A stretch of 64,000 bases of DNA from Anthoceros angustus (Eukaryota; Streptophyta; Anthocerotopsida; Anthocerotales; Anthocerotaceae). Of this stretch, positions 11,440-22,499 are shown piece by piece (the stretch's first letter is position 1; each line of letters begins with the position of its first letter). Both the position numbers and the translations under genes were made by a program. The notes under the pieces are model-generated. The model did not search any database and was not told where the DNA came from. It worked only from the letters and a program-made list of their open reading frames with translations. The stretch covers positions 248,001-312,000 of the forward strand of contig MU008200.1 of assembly GCA_010909165.1 (NCBI GenBank), given 5' to 3'.

Positions 11440-11895
11440 ACCCAATTCTGAATCGATGGCGTCTGAGCATCAGCTTCTCGAACTTCCTGCACTTCTCAAA
11501 CTTTAGCTCGTTTGTCCACCCAGATCTCAAGAATGCCTCAAGAAGTGTCTTGACAAAATCACACTTTTTCAATGCCAAGAACAAAGAATTCTTCCTCAGC
11601 TTTTCTAGCACTTTCCTCAAGTGCATGGCATGTTCTTCCTCACTACATATTAGTATGTCATCCAAATAGATATTATGCACTTGTCCACCATATCCATGAA
11701 TGTCTTTTCCATAGGAGTCTGGAATGTTTCGGAATGCGGCCAGTGCGTTAGATCGCCAAAATGGCATGACAAGAGATTCAAAAGATCCATACCTTGTCCG
11801 ATATGCTGCTTTGTACTCGTGTCCCTCTACGATCCTGCTCTGATAGTATCTTGCCATTAGATCTAGCTTAGAAAAATACTTCGCACCCTTCAACC
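11440..11895 (-). pseudogene. Ty3/gypsy reverse transcriptase fragment
   Basis: On the minus strand: AKYFSKLDLMARYYQSRI, EYKAAYRTRYGSFESLVMPF and the polymerase box HNIYLDDILI, followed by HLRKVLEKLRKNSLFL. These are the palm motifs of gypsy RT. The fragment then loses similarity at about 11560, and no gag, protease or integrase is attached. Confidence 0.8.
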
Positions 11896-12576
11896 TTCAA
11901 ACTTGTCATCCATTTTGGGCAAAGGGCATTCTCGCATTCTTTATTAGTTAATGATTTGTACTCTGCAGTGCTAGCTTCAGCGTCTAATGGAGGTCCATGA
12001 AACACATATGGTTATGTTTCAGCTGTATTTGAGATGCATACGGCTGGGGGCTCTACGTGATGGTGCAAGGCCCAAGTGGGACGATGTCCGGGCCCTCTTC
12101 ACCTCTCACGGCCATGCTAGGTAAGGGTCCCTTATCCCCAACGTTCAAAGGCACTTTGGGTGGTGCTCACTGGCTGTTTTGTTAGATGGGGATGATGATG
12201 ATCTCGGTATTTTCCTTGAAGATGCGATAGCTCAGGCACTCCACAATCTTTATGAGGGCTTTATACGGAGTGCTCAACCTGTATCGGGTAACACTGTTGG
12301 TAAGGACCCCCTTATTCCGCCGACCCCGATTTCAAAACAAGGGGCACCCCTTGTGGAGTTGGGCCCCGATCTCACGGCCTTCATTGAAGAGGAATTAGTC
12401 AAAGAGACGCGGGTTGAGCTCTCTTCTACGCCTGTCCTAGGTAAGATCATTGGGGCCTCTCCTTTGGACCGCGATCTGACTACCTTCATCACTAGGATTG
12501 CAGGAACCGAGCCGGCTTCCATTTACATGAAACTTGATCAATCTTTTGAGGGTTTTTTTTTTTTTACTTTACTTTA
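11896..12576 (+). other. unrecognised ORF region
   Basis: An open stretch of about 137 codons (12179-12592) is rich in Asp, Glu and Pro and has no domain I recognise. It ends in a T-rich tract that leads into a tandem repeat. It may be retroelement debris; I assign no function. Confidence 0.3.
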
Positions 12577-12785
12577 CTTTAACTTTTATTAGTGCATAAT
12601 CTCGCCCCAAAGACCGCACACTAGGGAGGCTGGCGCTTGAGGTTTTTTTACTTTTATTAATGGGTAATCTCGCGTCGAAGACCACACACAAGGGAGGCCA
12701 GCGCTTGAGGTTTTTTTACTTCACTTTTATTTTTATTAGTGAGAAATCTCACGCCGAAGAGCACACACAAGGGAGGCCAGGGCGC
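12577..12785 (+). repeat. tandem repeat, three copies of a 65-75-bp unit
   Basis: Each unit has TTTTATTA(G/A)TG(G)G, AATCTCGC, GAAGACC(A/G)CACAC, AAGGGAGGCCAGCGC and TTGAGGTTTTTTTACTT. The T-rich part makes the boundaries vary. Confidence 0.85.
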
Positions 12786-13560
12786 CAAATAAATGGGGCG
12801 ATTTCCATACATGTTCCAGTTCAAAGGATGGCACCCCATCCCGGTCATGATTTGTTTACAGGGCGCTTACATGTCGTGTTTTGATATTGAGTGGTCTATG
12901 TGCACTAGGTGGTTAACCACTATGATGCTGATGAGGTTACCAAGCTACTTTTATCCAATGTTAAATACTAAGATAAGTATTCTCTGGAGGTGGTTCCCTA
13001 GAGTCCTCAGGCTAAGTTGGAGGGTAAGCTTGTTTGGGTAAGCCTCCTCGTTTGAACTTTGTTAAGCTTGCTGAGCGCTTGGTTGGTGCCATCGACATGG
13101 TGGTGGCGCCCGTGCTCATCGTCACTCTAGCATCCTCCTTCTTGCTGCGGGGTGTAGGTTTTGAATTAGGATAAGCTTCTTGTTACTATCAAATCCATAT
13201 CGCTAAAGACCCAGGGTTTCCACATTATCAGATCTTTGACTACCCTAACATCCTGGCTTGATGCAGATCCTATGGCTCTCATGATCAGTTACAGCACTAG
13301 TGCTCCTGTCAATCTCCATGGAAAATGACTCTGCTAACGACTGGGGCTAGGGACAACGCTGGTACAATTGTTGGTGGTTTATGGTGTGTGCTGGTCTTCT
13401 CATCCGCAAAAAGGATGGTGGAAAGTCGTTTGTTTGGGCTCCAACTAATGGACAACATGTTGCTCTCCCGTTGTGGCCCTTGAGACCATCTGCTTCCGCA
13501 CCCCACTTGCTACTGAACTCTAGGATTTAGCGTATTAGAAATTTGCCTTTATGCTTCTTC
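12786..13560. other. no gene recognised
   Basis: Short open frames (such as 12793-13041) show no motif I can name. The stretch sits between two tandem repeats and is probably decayed transposon sequence. Confidence 0.35.
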
Positions 13561-14100
13561 ACGATTTTCCTGATCAGTGTCAAGCACGGAGAATTCTTCG
13601 TCTCAAGGTAATCAGGGCCCAACACATAGTTTCTTGATGATTTTATAGGGATTATGTAGGTTAATCAATCACTTAGAATAATTACATTATATTGTGTCAA
13701 GAAAAGAACAACTTGCTTTTGCATGAAAAGACAACTTAACTTAAACGGAAAGGTATGTCTATTCAACTAGGGACGTAACCATAACAAACGAGTAGAACTA
13801 TTAAATAATCAATTACGCATATGATAACATACGATTTTCCTGGTCAGCGTCAGGCATGGAAAATCCTTCGTCTCGAGGTAATCAGGGCCCGACACATAGT
13901 TTCTTGATGATTTTATAAGGATTATGTAGGTCAATCAGTCAATTAGAATAATTACATTATATTCTATCAAGAAAAGAACAACTTGCTTTTGCATGAAAAG
14001 ACAACTTAACTTAAACGGAAAGGTATGTCTATTCAACTAGGGACGTAACCATAACGAACGACTAGAACCATTAAATAATCAGTTACCCATATGATAACAT
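13561..14100 (+). repeat. 270-bp tandem duplication
   Basis: 13561-13830 and 13831-14100 both begin ACGATTTTCCTG and end ATGATAACAT, with about 5% differences, mostly transitions. No ORF spans the unit. Confidence 0.95.
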
Positions 14101-14871
14101 ATTCAAGTGCATAAACCCTAAGCCCAAATATGGTCGACATACGCCTATCTATACTTCATCACTCCCACTTGTTGATCATTTTGGTAGGTGTTGCACAGTC
14201 TACTCTTTGTCGTCAATCCTTTCCTTAAGCATGCCAAAAGAGATGATGGAGGCAACAAACTGCAAGTGCCTTGCGCTCAGCTGCACTAGGCCCCCTACCT
14301 CACTTGTTCGGTATTTAATGGAGCGGGCCAGTCAGAAACCATTCGGGATCAAGTGCGTTGTACTCTTGTGCTTCATTTTCATGCTCTATGCAATTGGAAG
14401 AGAGTGTTTGGAGCGCAAATTTACTGCCGCAATGTCTTCATCCTCAAAGGAGCAGCAGCCACGTCGCTAGCAGCCGAGAGACCATCTAGGGCGCTGCACC
14501 AAGTGGGAGATATCTTTGCCTATGATAACTGCTTCATGGGAGCGGGCTGCAATCCCTATTGCTACAGCTGAGCCTGAGAGACCAAGGAGACGAGGGCGCC
14601 CCCTTGGCACCACCAATGAGGTGCTGAGAGCAAGGAGGGAGATGACAGCGACCATGGGTGCTCCTTCCAGGCGCACCCCCGCGCCCAATTCTGACCACCT
14701 CACGAACTCTGCATCGGCAAGAAGAAGGTTCATGTGCCATGAGTTTGCCTATTACGATGATGAATACTGCGCGCTAGTCCCTTACAAGTTCCCAGAGCCA
14801 GGCGGCGACGTACAAGGAAACACAAGTTGTCAGCTATGGCACTGTCAAGCATCCTGGCACGTGCCCCGCCA
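14101..14871 (+). other. unrecognised ORFs, one with an AT-hook-like core
   Basis: The 122-codon frame at 14516-14884 contains PRRRGRPLGTTNE, which fits an AT-hook (RGRP core), followed by an acidic and aromatic stretch. There is no other domain and no intron support. It may be linker sequence of a retroelement polyprotein. The opposite-strand frame at 14467-14733 is treated as its shadow. Confidence 0.3.
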
Positions 14872-15078
14872 TGAGGCAGCATAACTGTCCATGGCCATAT
14901 TAGGTCATGGCTTATGTCAGAGTCTGTGAAGCACTGAGCTTCACGGTTCGAGTAAGCCTCCAGAATAAGCTTATCACTTAAACAATTATTTAACAAGCGT
15001 GCAAAATAGACTTATAGGCTAACTCCCAAAGCAGCAAAGTAAAAGAAGAACTAGGCAAAATCCTAATCCCACGAATAG
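14872..15078 (+). repeat. direct repeat copy A (about 207 bp)
   Basis: It begins GGCAGCATAACTGTCCATGG and ends near AATCCCACGAATA. The same sequence returns at 15600-15806 with about 10% change. The pair, 0.5 kb apart, could be LTRs of a very small (TRIM-like) element, but no primer site or polypurine tract was confirmed. Confidence 0.8.
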
Positions 15079-15599
15079 TGAAAAGCAATCCCAGCCACTT
15101 GGGATGCTAGTGGCAACCAACAAGATGCGAGGAAAGAGGACAAGATGTGGGACAAGTATGTCTGTCTTTATTATCAACAAGATAATCTATCAGACAATGG
15201 TGACATTTGCAAATCCAAATCCTACTGGCCACCAGGCCCTACATGTATAGCTTCTGGCTGCTCTTTATCTCGCTATCGCATTTCCTTTATCTCGATATCA
15301 ACCTGCTAGATAATATTTATAGTCTCTTGAATATCTATTCTATAAATATTCCTTGTCCCTTTTGTATTAATCCTAATATTCTAAAACTAATATCTATGGA
15401 CAAATCCTTATGTCCATGCCCATCCACATGCCACATGCCATACATCCATCCACATGCTACATGACATACATCGGTCAAATGCTCATACACATGCCATGCA
15501 CCCCTCACATCATCTTTCATGCCGTCCTAGCTACACAGCCTACAGCTTTATTATGTACAAAGCCTCTTGTCAGTCTATGCCATGACAGCTGTCGCACCT
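15079..15599. other. spacer between direct repeats
   Basis: No coding domain. It contains short local repeats of CCACATGC/CATACATC at 15410-15510. Confidence 0.4.
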
Positions 15600-15806
15600 T
15601 GAGACAGCATAACTGTCCATGGCCACATTAAGTCATGGCTCATGTCAGAGTCTGTGAAGCACTGAGCTTCATGGTTCGGGTAAGCCTCCAAAATAGGCTT
15701 ATTACTTAAACAAGCATTTAATAAGCCTACAAAATAGACTTATCGGCTAACTACCAAAGCAGCAAAGTGAGAGAAGAACTAGGCAAAATCCTAATCCCGC
15801 GAATAA
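15600..15806 (+). repeat. direct repeat copy B (about 207 bp)
   Basis: The partner of 14872-15078, same orientation. It is followed by a short stretch that leads into the coiled-coil ORF at about 16040. Confidence 0.8.
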
Positions 15807-16039
15807 AATCTAGTGAACAAACAGCATTAGAGAATTAGAGTTTGCACCTGAAGCTACCAAAAACCAAACCAGCGAGAAGCAAAACGCTTGGAGATGCTGG
15901 TCTCATAGATTGGTGGGGGAGGAGGATGCATATCATCTTCCTCATCTTCACACAGCTGCTCGAGCTTCACCTCCATGGACTCGTCCAACTAAAGACTGTT
16001 GTCTGACCCTGGATCACTGTCTTGAACAACCATTTCATC

Positions 16040-16876
16040 AATATGATAGGGCGGATGGCGAGCTATCGCCCTCATGAAAAGACAAGAACCTATCAAGCAA
16101 GGGAAATTGCGGGTAGGCGAGCAGAGACCCAGCGCCAGGAGGACATCATGAGGATGGAAGCTCAAGTGGAGCACTTGGAAAAGAGTCTTGAAACAAGGCT
16201 ACAGGAGGCAAACAATCATATCCGGGAAAACAAGGCTCTTACCAAGCAACTGGCAACTTGAGAGGAGAAGGTGGAACAACTTGCCCACATGGTGCGCACA
16301 TGAGAAAAGATGGCAGAAGACAATCATGTGCTGATAATGGAGGAAAGGAAGAGACAAGACAAGTACCTGCAGCAAATGAAGGCCGCACAAAGGTAAGTAG
16401 GTGCACATGAGCAGGTCGTAGCCACACAGGCTGTGACAATCCGTGATGTGGAAAAGGAGCTGGGAGAGATCCTCCGGAGGTTGGAGCAGAAGGAAGAAGA
16501 GCTGGAAGAACAGACACATTCTGTCCGTAGATTGAAAATGGAACGAGAAGTCCAGCAGCAGGAGAATGCACAACTCCCTAGGAGGATAGGGGAGTTGGAA
16601 GAAGAAATGGCGAAGGAGAAAGGCCGTCATGAGGCGGTTGTGCAGCATATGCTAGCGGTGAGGGAGCAGAGATTTCGGGCTGACTATGCCCTACAAGAGA
16701 GGTTGATTCGCCAACTGCAGACGGAAAGAGCGGAGAAGGTGGCTCTCCACGTCAGGATTGGTGAGCTAACCCTGGAGCGAGATGCTTACAAAAGTAAGTG
16801 TGAGCATGGAGAATCACCTGGAGAAGACCAACCTCTTAATATGGGTGCAGGAGCAAGGAGCTCACTTGCTTCATAA
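16040..16876 (+). pseudogene. coiled-coil retroelement ORF copy
   Basis: The translation is almost entirely coiled coil: EAQVEHLEKSLETRLQEANN, HIRENKALTKQLA, then DVEKELGEILRRLEQKEEELE and HVRIGELTLERDAYKSKCEHG. The last part (16433-16876) is open for 147 codons; the earlier part has stops at about 16259, 16302 and 16395. The HIRENKA and GELTLE(R/Q)DAYKSK words are shared with 23800-24400. The WPE/PHDDD tail is missing or too decayed to see. An LTR-like sequence follows at about 17.04 kb. Confidence 0.65.
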
Positions 16877-17039
16877 GTGAGAGGAAGAGGAGCAGCCGAG
16901 GATGAGCCAATGGCTAAGAGAGCCCGGGCTATTTCATTGGAGGAAGAAGCTCCAGGCAGGCATCAACATAAGGAGAGGGATTCATCAAGAGTCCCTAAAT
17001 TAGCTTGAAGACATAAGACAAGATGCCACTTGGGGGGAG

Positions 17040-18215
17040 ACTTTCTTTAGAGGAGGACAGGCATAAATGTTTGCCAACCCAGCAGGGGTGTGTTGACTAG
17101 GTAGATAGGAATGTTGACAGGAGCCATTAAGGCTCACGTGGGTGAATTTTGGTAGAATAGAATTTTACCCAAGATGCTTCAATGTTAGAACTTAAAGTCT
17201 GACAGTAAGATACACTAAAATAAGGAGTGAGGCGGCGTCAGGAGGGCGCGCCAGGGGGAGGTTGTATGTGAGGTCTTCCCTATAAAAGGAGGGAGCTTGT
17301 GAAGTAAAATTATCGTGTCTTGCGCTCCCATCCTCCCGAGTCCTTCGCTTTGTGTGCAGAAGTTTCGTGCCGGCTGCAAGCAAATGCAGCGTCTGGTAGA
17401 GAGGGAGTACGTGACGGTCGGAGTGCTGGGCGGAGGGCTTGCTCTCTGCAGGCGTCCCTGCCAGCTGCTCCTCTTGTGAATGGTTGCTGTGTGAATTATT
17501 TTGCTTTGAGTGTGTGGCGATGCTCAAGGAACTCTCGGCTTGAGGGTAGACTGCAAGGAAAGACTCCCTGGAGGTTCTCGCTGTCTTGTACAACCACATA
17601 GCAACCGGCCCAAGGAAGAACTCGTTAATTTCCGGACGGAACCCAGGCAGTTGTGCCGTAAGGGCGAGTTAGAATTAATGAGCCAGCAAATGGTGTTAGA
17701 ATAGGAGATCGTGGAAGGAGGAAGGTTAGATGAGTGGAGAAGAAAAGAGCGTTGTCGATTGAGAGGGTTGAGAAGAGGATTAGAGTGTAGGAAAAGTGGA
17801 AGGCCAAAGGCAGAGCCTACGGGACGAATCCCAAATCTGCAGCAAGAGGGCGCTCCTTGTGTGGAGAAGATTGGTCTTGGGAGTAGGGACGGAATTGCGG
17901 TGTGGTTCAGGGGGTCGCTGGGCGCCCGTGATAGACTTCTTGCTGCTAAGACATGACTTGCAATGGTGTTGTGTCGTTGTAGGTCGAGGATTGGTGAATT
18001 TTCATAGCAGTGCAGGTGGTGCAGCTACTGTAAGGGGGAGAGTAGTGGGCGCCTTGCTTGTTTAGGAGGCTGAGGTAGTGTGTAGCTGCAGGCAGTGATT
18101 GATTTCCCAAGATCCGACCGTTCACACAAGTCTCATGGTACGAAACGACAGTGGGATAAGTGTGGCTGCTAGAGGGTGAATCTCGGAAGCCCCGGAATCT
18201 GCTTCCCACAATGGT
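17040..18215 (+). repeat. LTR-like sequence with TATA box (about 1.17 kb)
   Basis: A G-rich tract (TTGGGGGGAGA, about 17029) that could be a polypurine tract precedes it. CTATAAAAGG lies at 17280. The end, GAATCTCGGAAGCCCCGG near 18190-18210, is shared with 22200-22230 and 22455-22475. The layout resembles the LTR of about 1.15 kb at 55.2-58.4 kb, which also ends CCACA. The LTR identity is inferred; no target-site duplication was found. Confidence 0.5.
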
Positions 18216-18235
18216 AAACATCAAAGTGCCCACTG

Positions 18236-19570
18236 CTTGTCTGTAAAGAATGTTCTTCATTTCCTCCTCCTCGTGATTGCTTACAGGACATTGGCCTTTG
18301 CTAAGCCTCATATCTAAACAAAGAGGTGTTGCAATTGGCCTGCAATCAGTCATTCCAAAACGATCCAAGAGTTCCTCAATGTACTTCTGTTGTCCAAGCT
18401 TGATTATTCTCCTCACCCTGTCTCTAATCACTTGAATGCCAAGGCAATAGTTGAGCTCCCCCAAGTCCTTCATTTCAAATTGTCTTGACAACATCTCCTT
18501 TACCTCATTGATGGCATCTATAAATGCGCTCAACAAAATGAGGTCATCCACGTATATGGCTAGAATAACCATAGATTGGAGAACTTTGGATATGTAGATG
18601 CTTTCATCAGATGTGCATTTTTTAAATCCTTGCTCCTTTAAGAAGGCATTGATCTTCTCATACCAAGCTCTAGACCCTTGCTTCAATCCATAGAGAGCTT
18701 TCTTCAATTTGCACACCAAACTCTTATTGCCTTTTTTGATATACCCTTCAGGTTGCTCCATATAAATGTCTTTTTCCAAATCTCCATTGAGAAATGCAGT
18801 TTTTACATCCATTTGATGAATCTCCAAATCATCAATTGCTCCCACTGCAAGTAAAGTCCTTATTGACACAAATTTGGCCACTGGAGCAAAGGTCTCATTG
18901 TAATGATGCCTTGTTCTTGGCTATATCCCTTCACCACCAATCTTGCCTTATATCTCTCAATCTGACCATTAGAATCTCTCTTGATTCTAAACACCCATTT
19001 GCTCCCAATAGCATTCCTTCCTGCAGGCAAGGAGGTTAACACCCAAGTGTCATTCTTCTTCAACGACTTCATCTCATCATCCACAGCTTCTTTCCATCGC
19101 TTTGCATCCTTTCCTTGTAGTGCTTCAGCTATCGTTCTTGTTTCCCTCCCATATTCCATAGCAATGGATGCAAACTCTAGTCCTTCTCTCCAATCTCTTG
19201 GTGGACGCTCCTTTTTTGGATACCTCCTCGGAGGAAGAATTTCTTCTCTCAAGGGTTCTTCCTCATTGTTTCCCTCGCTAGGGATCATTTCATTCCCATC
19301 AATCGGAATGACGTCTTTTCCAATTGGTTCTTGAGGTATCACAACCTCATGAGCATCAACAATAGGAAATTTCTCGCTATCTATAGTCTCCGCCTCATCA
19401 AAAACCACATCTCTACTTATGATGATGCGCCTAGATGCCTTGTCATACAATCTATAGGCCTTTCTATCAATATCATAGCCCACAAAAATGCACTCCAATG
19501 CCTTCCCTTCGAGCTTGCTGATGACTTCTTTGGGTTTATGCGCAAAGGCTCTACACCCAAACACATGCAA
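18236..19570 (-). pseudogene. copia integrase end, reverse transcriptase, RNase H start
   Basis: Two frames joined by one frameshift near 18870. The first (19570-18860) has the integrase tail (VFGCRAFAHKP, FVGYDIDRKAYRLYD) and the RT start (WKEAVDDEMKSL, GSKWVFRIKRDSNGQIERYK). The second (18881 down) has QMDVKTAFLNGDLEKDIYM, ALYGLKQGSRAWYE and the polymerase box AIYVDDLILLS, then the RNase H start RQAVGTLM. The catalytic Asp pair is intact, but the frameshift and the missing RNase H make it defective. Confidence 0.85.
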
Positions 19571-19593
19571 GTGAGCAATAGAAGGCTTCCTCC

Positions 19594-20324
19594 CTAACCA
19601 GCATTCCTCCGTGTCATATCCTCTAGTGATGCACTTGCACTTCTATTAGTTAGGTAGACAGCAGTTGTAATGGCTTCCCCCCAAAACTCATAGCCCAATT
19701 GATGATGATGAAGCATGCTCCTAGCACATTCTACCAAAGTTCTATTTATCCTTTCCGCAACTCCATTTTGCTGAGGAGTGTAAGGGGCCACTTGAAACTC
19801 CTTAAAACTTTTATTTTTCTACCAATTTGATTCTCCATAAGTGCTTTATACTCCTTGAACTTGGATAAACAGGCATCCTTGGATTTGAGGAAGTAAACCT
19901 TGGTATACTTTGACTTGTCTACTGTGAAAGTGAGGAAATACTTGGCCCCTCCTAGAGATGTGGTCTTCATGGGGCCACAGATGTTTGAGTGAATCAAATC
20001 TAGCACATGGTTAGCTCTAATTCCTCCCCTTGGAAATGGAAATCGATGTTGCTTTCCCATCATGCAGCATCTGCAAATACCTATATCTTCCTCCTCTCCA
20101 AGCTCAAGTCCTCTTACCATATTTTTCTTCTCCATGAGCTTGATGTTTTGAACTCCAAGATGTCCCAATGTTTGGTGCCACAATAGTAGCTTGTTGTTGT
20201 GCTCTTGTACCACATTTGCCTCCATTCTTGAGCATGGCACCACAGTACTCCCACTTAAAACAATACATCTTCCAACCTTCACTCCTTGTGCTCTCACTTC
20301 TTCTTTTGCATTCGTGAAGGTCAC
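19594..20324 (-). pseudogene. copia integrase
   Basis: The frame 20324-19746 carries the pre-integrase zinc region (LLLWHQTLGHLG..CRCCMMGKQ) and the core start HSNICGPMKTTSLGGAKYF. A second frame (19791-19594) continues with PYTPQQNGVAERINRTL, which holds the catalytic Glu region. At least one frameshift at about 19790 breaks it. Confidence 0.85.
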
Positions 20325-20384
20325 TCCAGCTTCCTCAAACTCTCAACCCTTGAGAGGTAGCCGCTAACGGAGAAGAGGTTTTGC

Positions 20385-21473
20385 TCAGGCTGGCACATAG
20401 AGGACCTTCTTTAACATCCCACAAATAGGCCCTTTAGGAGTGGTCATGGTTAGAAATACAACTCCTTCTCCCTCACATTTTTGAGCTGAATTATCACCCA
20501 AGTAAATGTTAGTTGCAGGAGTGGGTTTGAAAGAGTGAAACCATTCACGCCTATTGGTCATATGCTCCGAAGCTCCTAAATCGATATACCACCTGTCAGC
20601 TTCATTTGAGTGGTGATGTGTACTCACAAAGGCCTCATCAAAGTCTTTAGCACATTTGCTTTGAGGTCTTGCTTTCTCGTCCCTTTGTTTCTTGAAATTG
20701 TTCCTCGCAATGTGTCCAACCTTGCCACAGTAGTTGCAAGTTATGTTGGACCTTCTATATCCTCCTACAGATTGAGAAGGACCTTCCCCTAGCTTGATGG
20801 AACTTGATTGTTCTTCTTGAGGCTTTTTGGCCACAAAAGCTGATTCCTCAGATATCTTCCCCTTTTCTCTTCTTTTTGTCTCTTCATGTAAGAGTTTGCT
20901 CACAAGAATCTCTAAAGTCAAAGTCTCTATTCTTGACCCCAAAGCCACGATCAAATTGTTGTATGACTCTTGAAGACTTGCAAGAAGAGTCATCACCAAG
21001 TCATCATCTGACACAGGGGCTCCAACAGCTGCTAATTGTTGTGACAAACTCCTCACTTTGTCTACATGCTCAATGACACTGTCATGCTCACCCATTTGAA
21101 GAGTGAAGAACCTTCTATTCAAAAACAAGCGGTTCACAAGGCTCTTGTTCTCATACAGCGCCTCCAGCTTTTGCCAAGCTGCCCTTGCAGTCTTACAAGA
21201 AGTCACATGCATCAGTTGTGCAGCTTCCAAATTGAAGCAAATGGTTGCAAAAGCTTTGCCTGCATTCTCCTCCCACTTGGATTGTCGCTCCAGTTCTATA
21301 GGGCGTTCTTCAGTTCCTGACACTATTCCCCACAAGCCTTTCTTGGCCAACAGCATCTGCATCTTGAACTTCCACAAGTTGAAGTTGTTACCACCAAATT
21401 TGGAAATGACTTGTAGCATCACCATGCCTTGGGTGTGTGGGCCCATAACCTGTTGAGATTGGAAGCTAGCCAT
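20385..21473 (-). CDS. copia Gag-protease, open but with mutated key motifs
   Basis: An uninterrupted 362-codon frame from ATG 21473. It has the copia Gag fold region (FNLWKFKMQMLLAKKGLW, AWQKLEALYENKSLVNRLF), a zinc knuckle at residues 246-259 (CNYCGKVGHIARNN, where the last Cys of CX2CX4HX4C is Asn), and the protease start WYIDLGASEHMT at about 295-306, where the catalytic D-S/T-G reads D298-L-G. It has therefore lost nucleic-acid-binding and protease residues while staying open. The stop at 20385 falls within the protease. Confidence 0.8.
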   Translation of the reverse strand: MASFQSQQVMGPHTQGMVMLQVISKFGGNNFNLWKFKMQMLLAKKGLWGIVSGTEERPIELERQSKWEENAGKAFATICFNLEAAQLMHVTSCKTARAAWQKLEALYENKSLVNRLFLNRRFFTLQMGEHDSVIEHVDKVRSLSQQLAAVGAPVSDDDLVMTLLASLQESYNNLIVALGSRIETLTLEILVSKLLHEETKRREKGKISEESAFVAKKPQEEQSSSIKLGEGPSQSVGGYRRSNITCNYCGKVGHIARNNFKKQRDEKARPQSKCAKDFDEAFVSTHHHSNEADRWYIDLGASEHMTNRREWFHSFKPTPATNIYLGDNSAQKCEGEGVVFLTMTTPKGPICGMLKKVLYVPA

Positions 21474-21819
21474 GCTTCAAGAGGGTCAAAAGTGTCAAGA
21501 AAGCAAGTGTTCAGAATTGCAAAACTAAGACCACCTAAGCGAGGCCTTAAAACACAAATGAAGAGCAACTTTGAGCAAACAACACAAAGACAGAAGTCAA
21601 GAGCTGAACCTGCTATAGCTAGCTGGTCTCACCCCTTTTTAAACCCTAAAAAGTGTCACTCACGTTTCCTACTCAATATGGGGTATATATTTCCCATTTA
21701 CCCACTTCTATTTACTTATAGTAAGCTCAATCACCTACATCTTTTACGCATAGTCATATCCATGTTAACAAACTCAGTAAGCTGCATCTTCAGCAATGAC
21801 TGGAGGAGTAGAGTGTAGT

Positions 21820-22485
21820 GCAAGGCCATAAGCAGAGCCTAAGGGATGAATCCCAAATCTGTAACAAGATGGTGCTCAAATTGTTGAAGGAGTTAGTCCT
21901 AGAGGTGGGGACAAAGTCGCGGCCACGTTTGGGGGTCCCTGGGCACGCGTGGTGGACTCTGAGGCATGGCCTACAGTTGTGTTGTATCGTTGTAGGTCGG
22001 GAGTTGGCGAATTTTCGGAGCAGTGCAAGTGGTGCAGCTGCTGTAGAGGGAGAGTTGTAGGGCGCCTTGCTTGTTGAGGGGGCTGAGGTTGTGAATGGGT
22101 GTAGGCAACGATTGATCTCTCAGAATTCGGCTGTCCACACAAGTCTCGTGGGACGAAACCCAATGTACTGAGCGACAATGGGATTAGTGTGGCCACTAGA
22201 GGGTGAATCTCGGAAGCCCCGGGATTTTCCTGTGTCGTTGTAGGTCGGGAGTTGATGAATTTTCAGAGCAGTGCAAGTGGTGCAACTGCTATAGAGGGAG
22301 GGTTAGAGGGCGCCTTGATTGTTAAGGGGGCTGAGGTTGTGAGTGGGTGTAGGCAACGATTGATCTCTCAGAATCCGGCTGTCCACACAAGTCTCATGGG
22401 ACAAAACCCAACATGCTAAGCGACAGTGGGACAAGTGTGGCAACTAGAGGGTGAATCTCGGAAGCCCCGGGATTTTCCTGCCACA
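21820..22485 (+). repeat. LTR-like sequence with internal 247-bp duplication
   Basis: 21820-22000 matches 17790-17990 (AGCCTA(C/A)GGGA(C/T)GAATCCCAAATCTG). The part from 21987 is present twice in tandem (21987-22233 and 22234-22480, both beginning TCGTTGTAGGTCGGGAGTTG). Each ends GGTGAATCTCGGAAGCCCCGG. The last copy ends GCCACA, immediately followed by the coiled-coil ORF below. Confidence 0.75.
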
Positions 22486-22499
22486 ATACTCCAACTTGG

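Larger units (their letters stand above)
18216..21650 (-). mobile_element. Ty1/copia retrotransposon, 3'-truncated, antisense
   Basis: In minus-strand order: leader (21474-21650), gag and protease (20385-21473), integrase (19594-20324), and reverse transcriptase with the first part of RNase H (18236-19570). The order protease-integrase-RT is the copia order. The reading stops at RQAVGTLM in RNase H and is replaced by LTR-like sequence of another element. No LTRs of its own are visible. The leader and first codons (MASFQSQQ) recur at 59810-60000 and 60645-60830, so at least three pieces of this family lie in the window. Confidence 0.85.
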
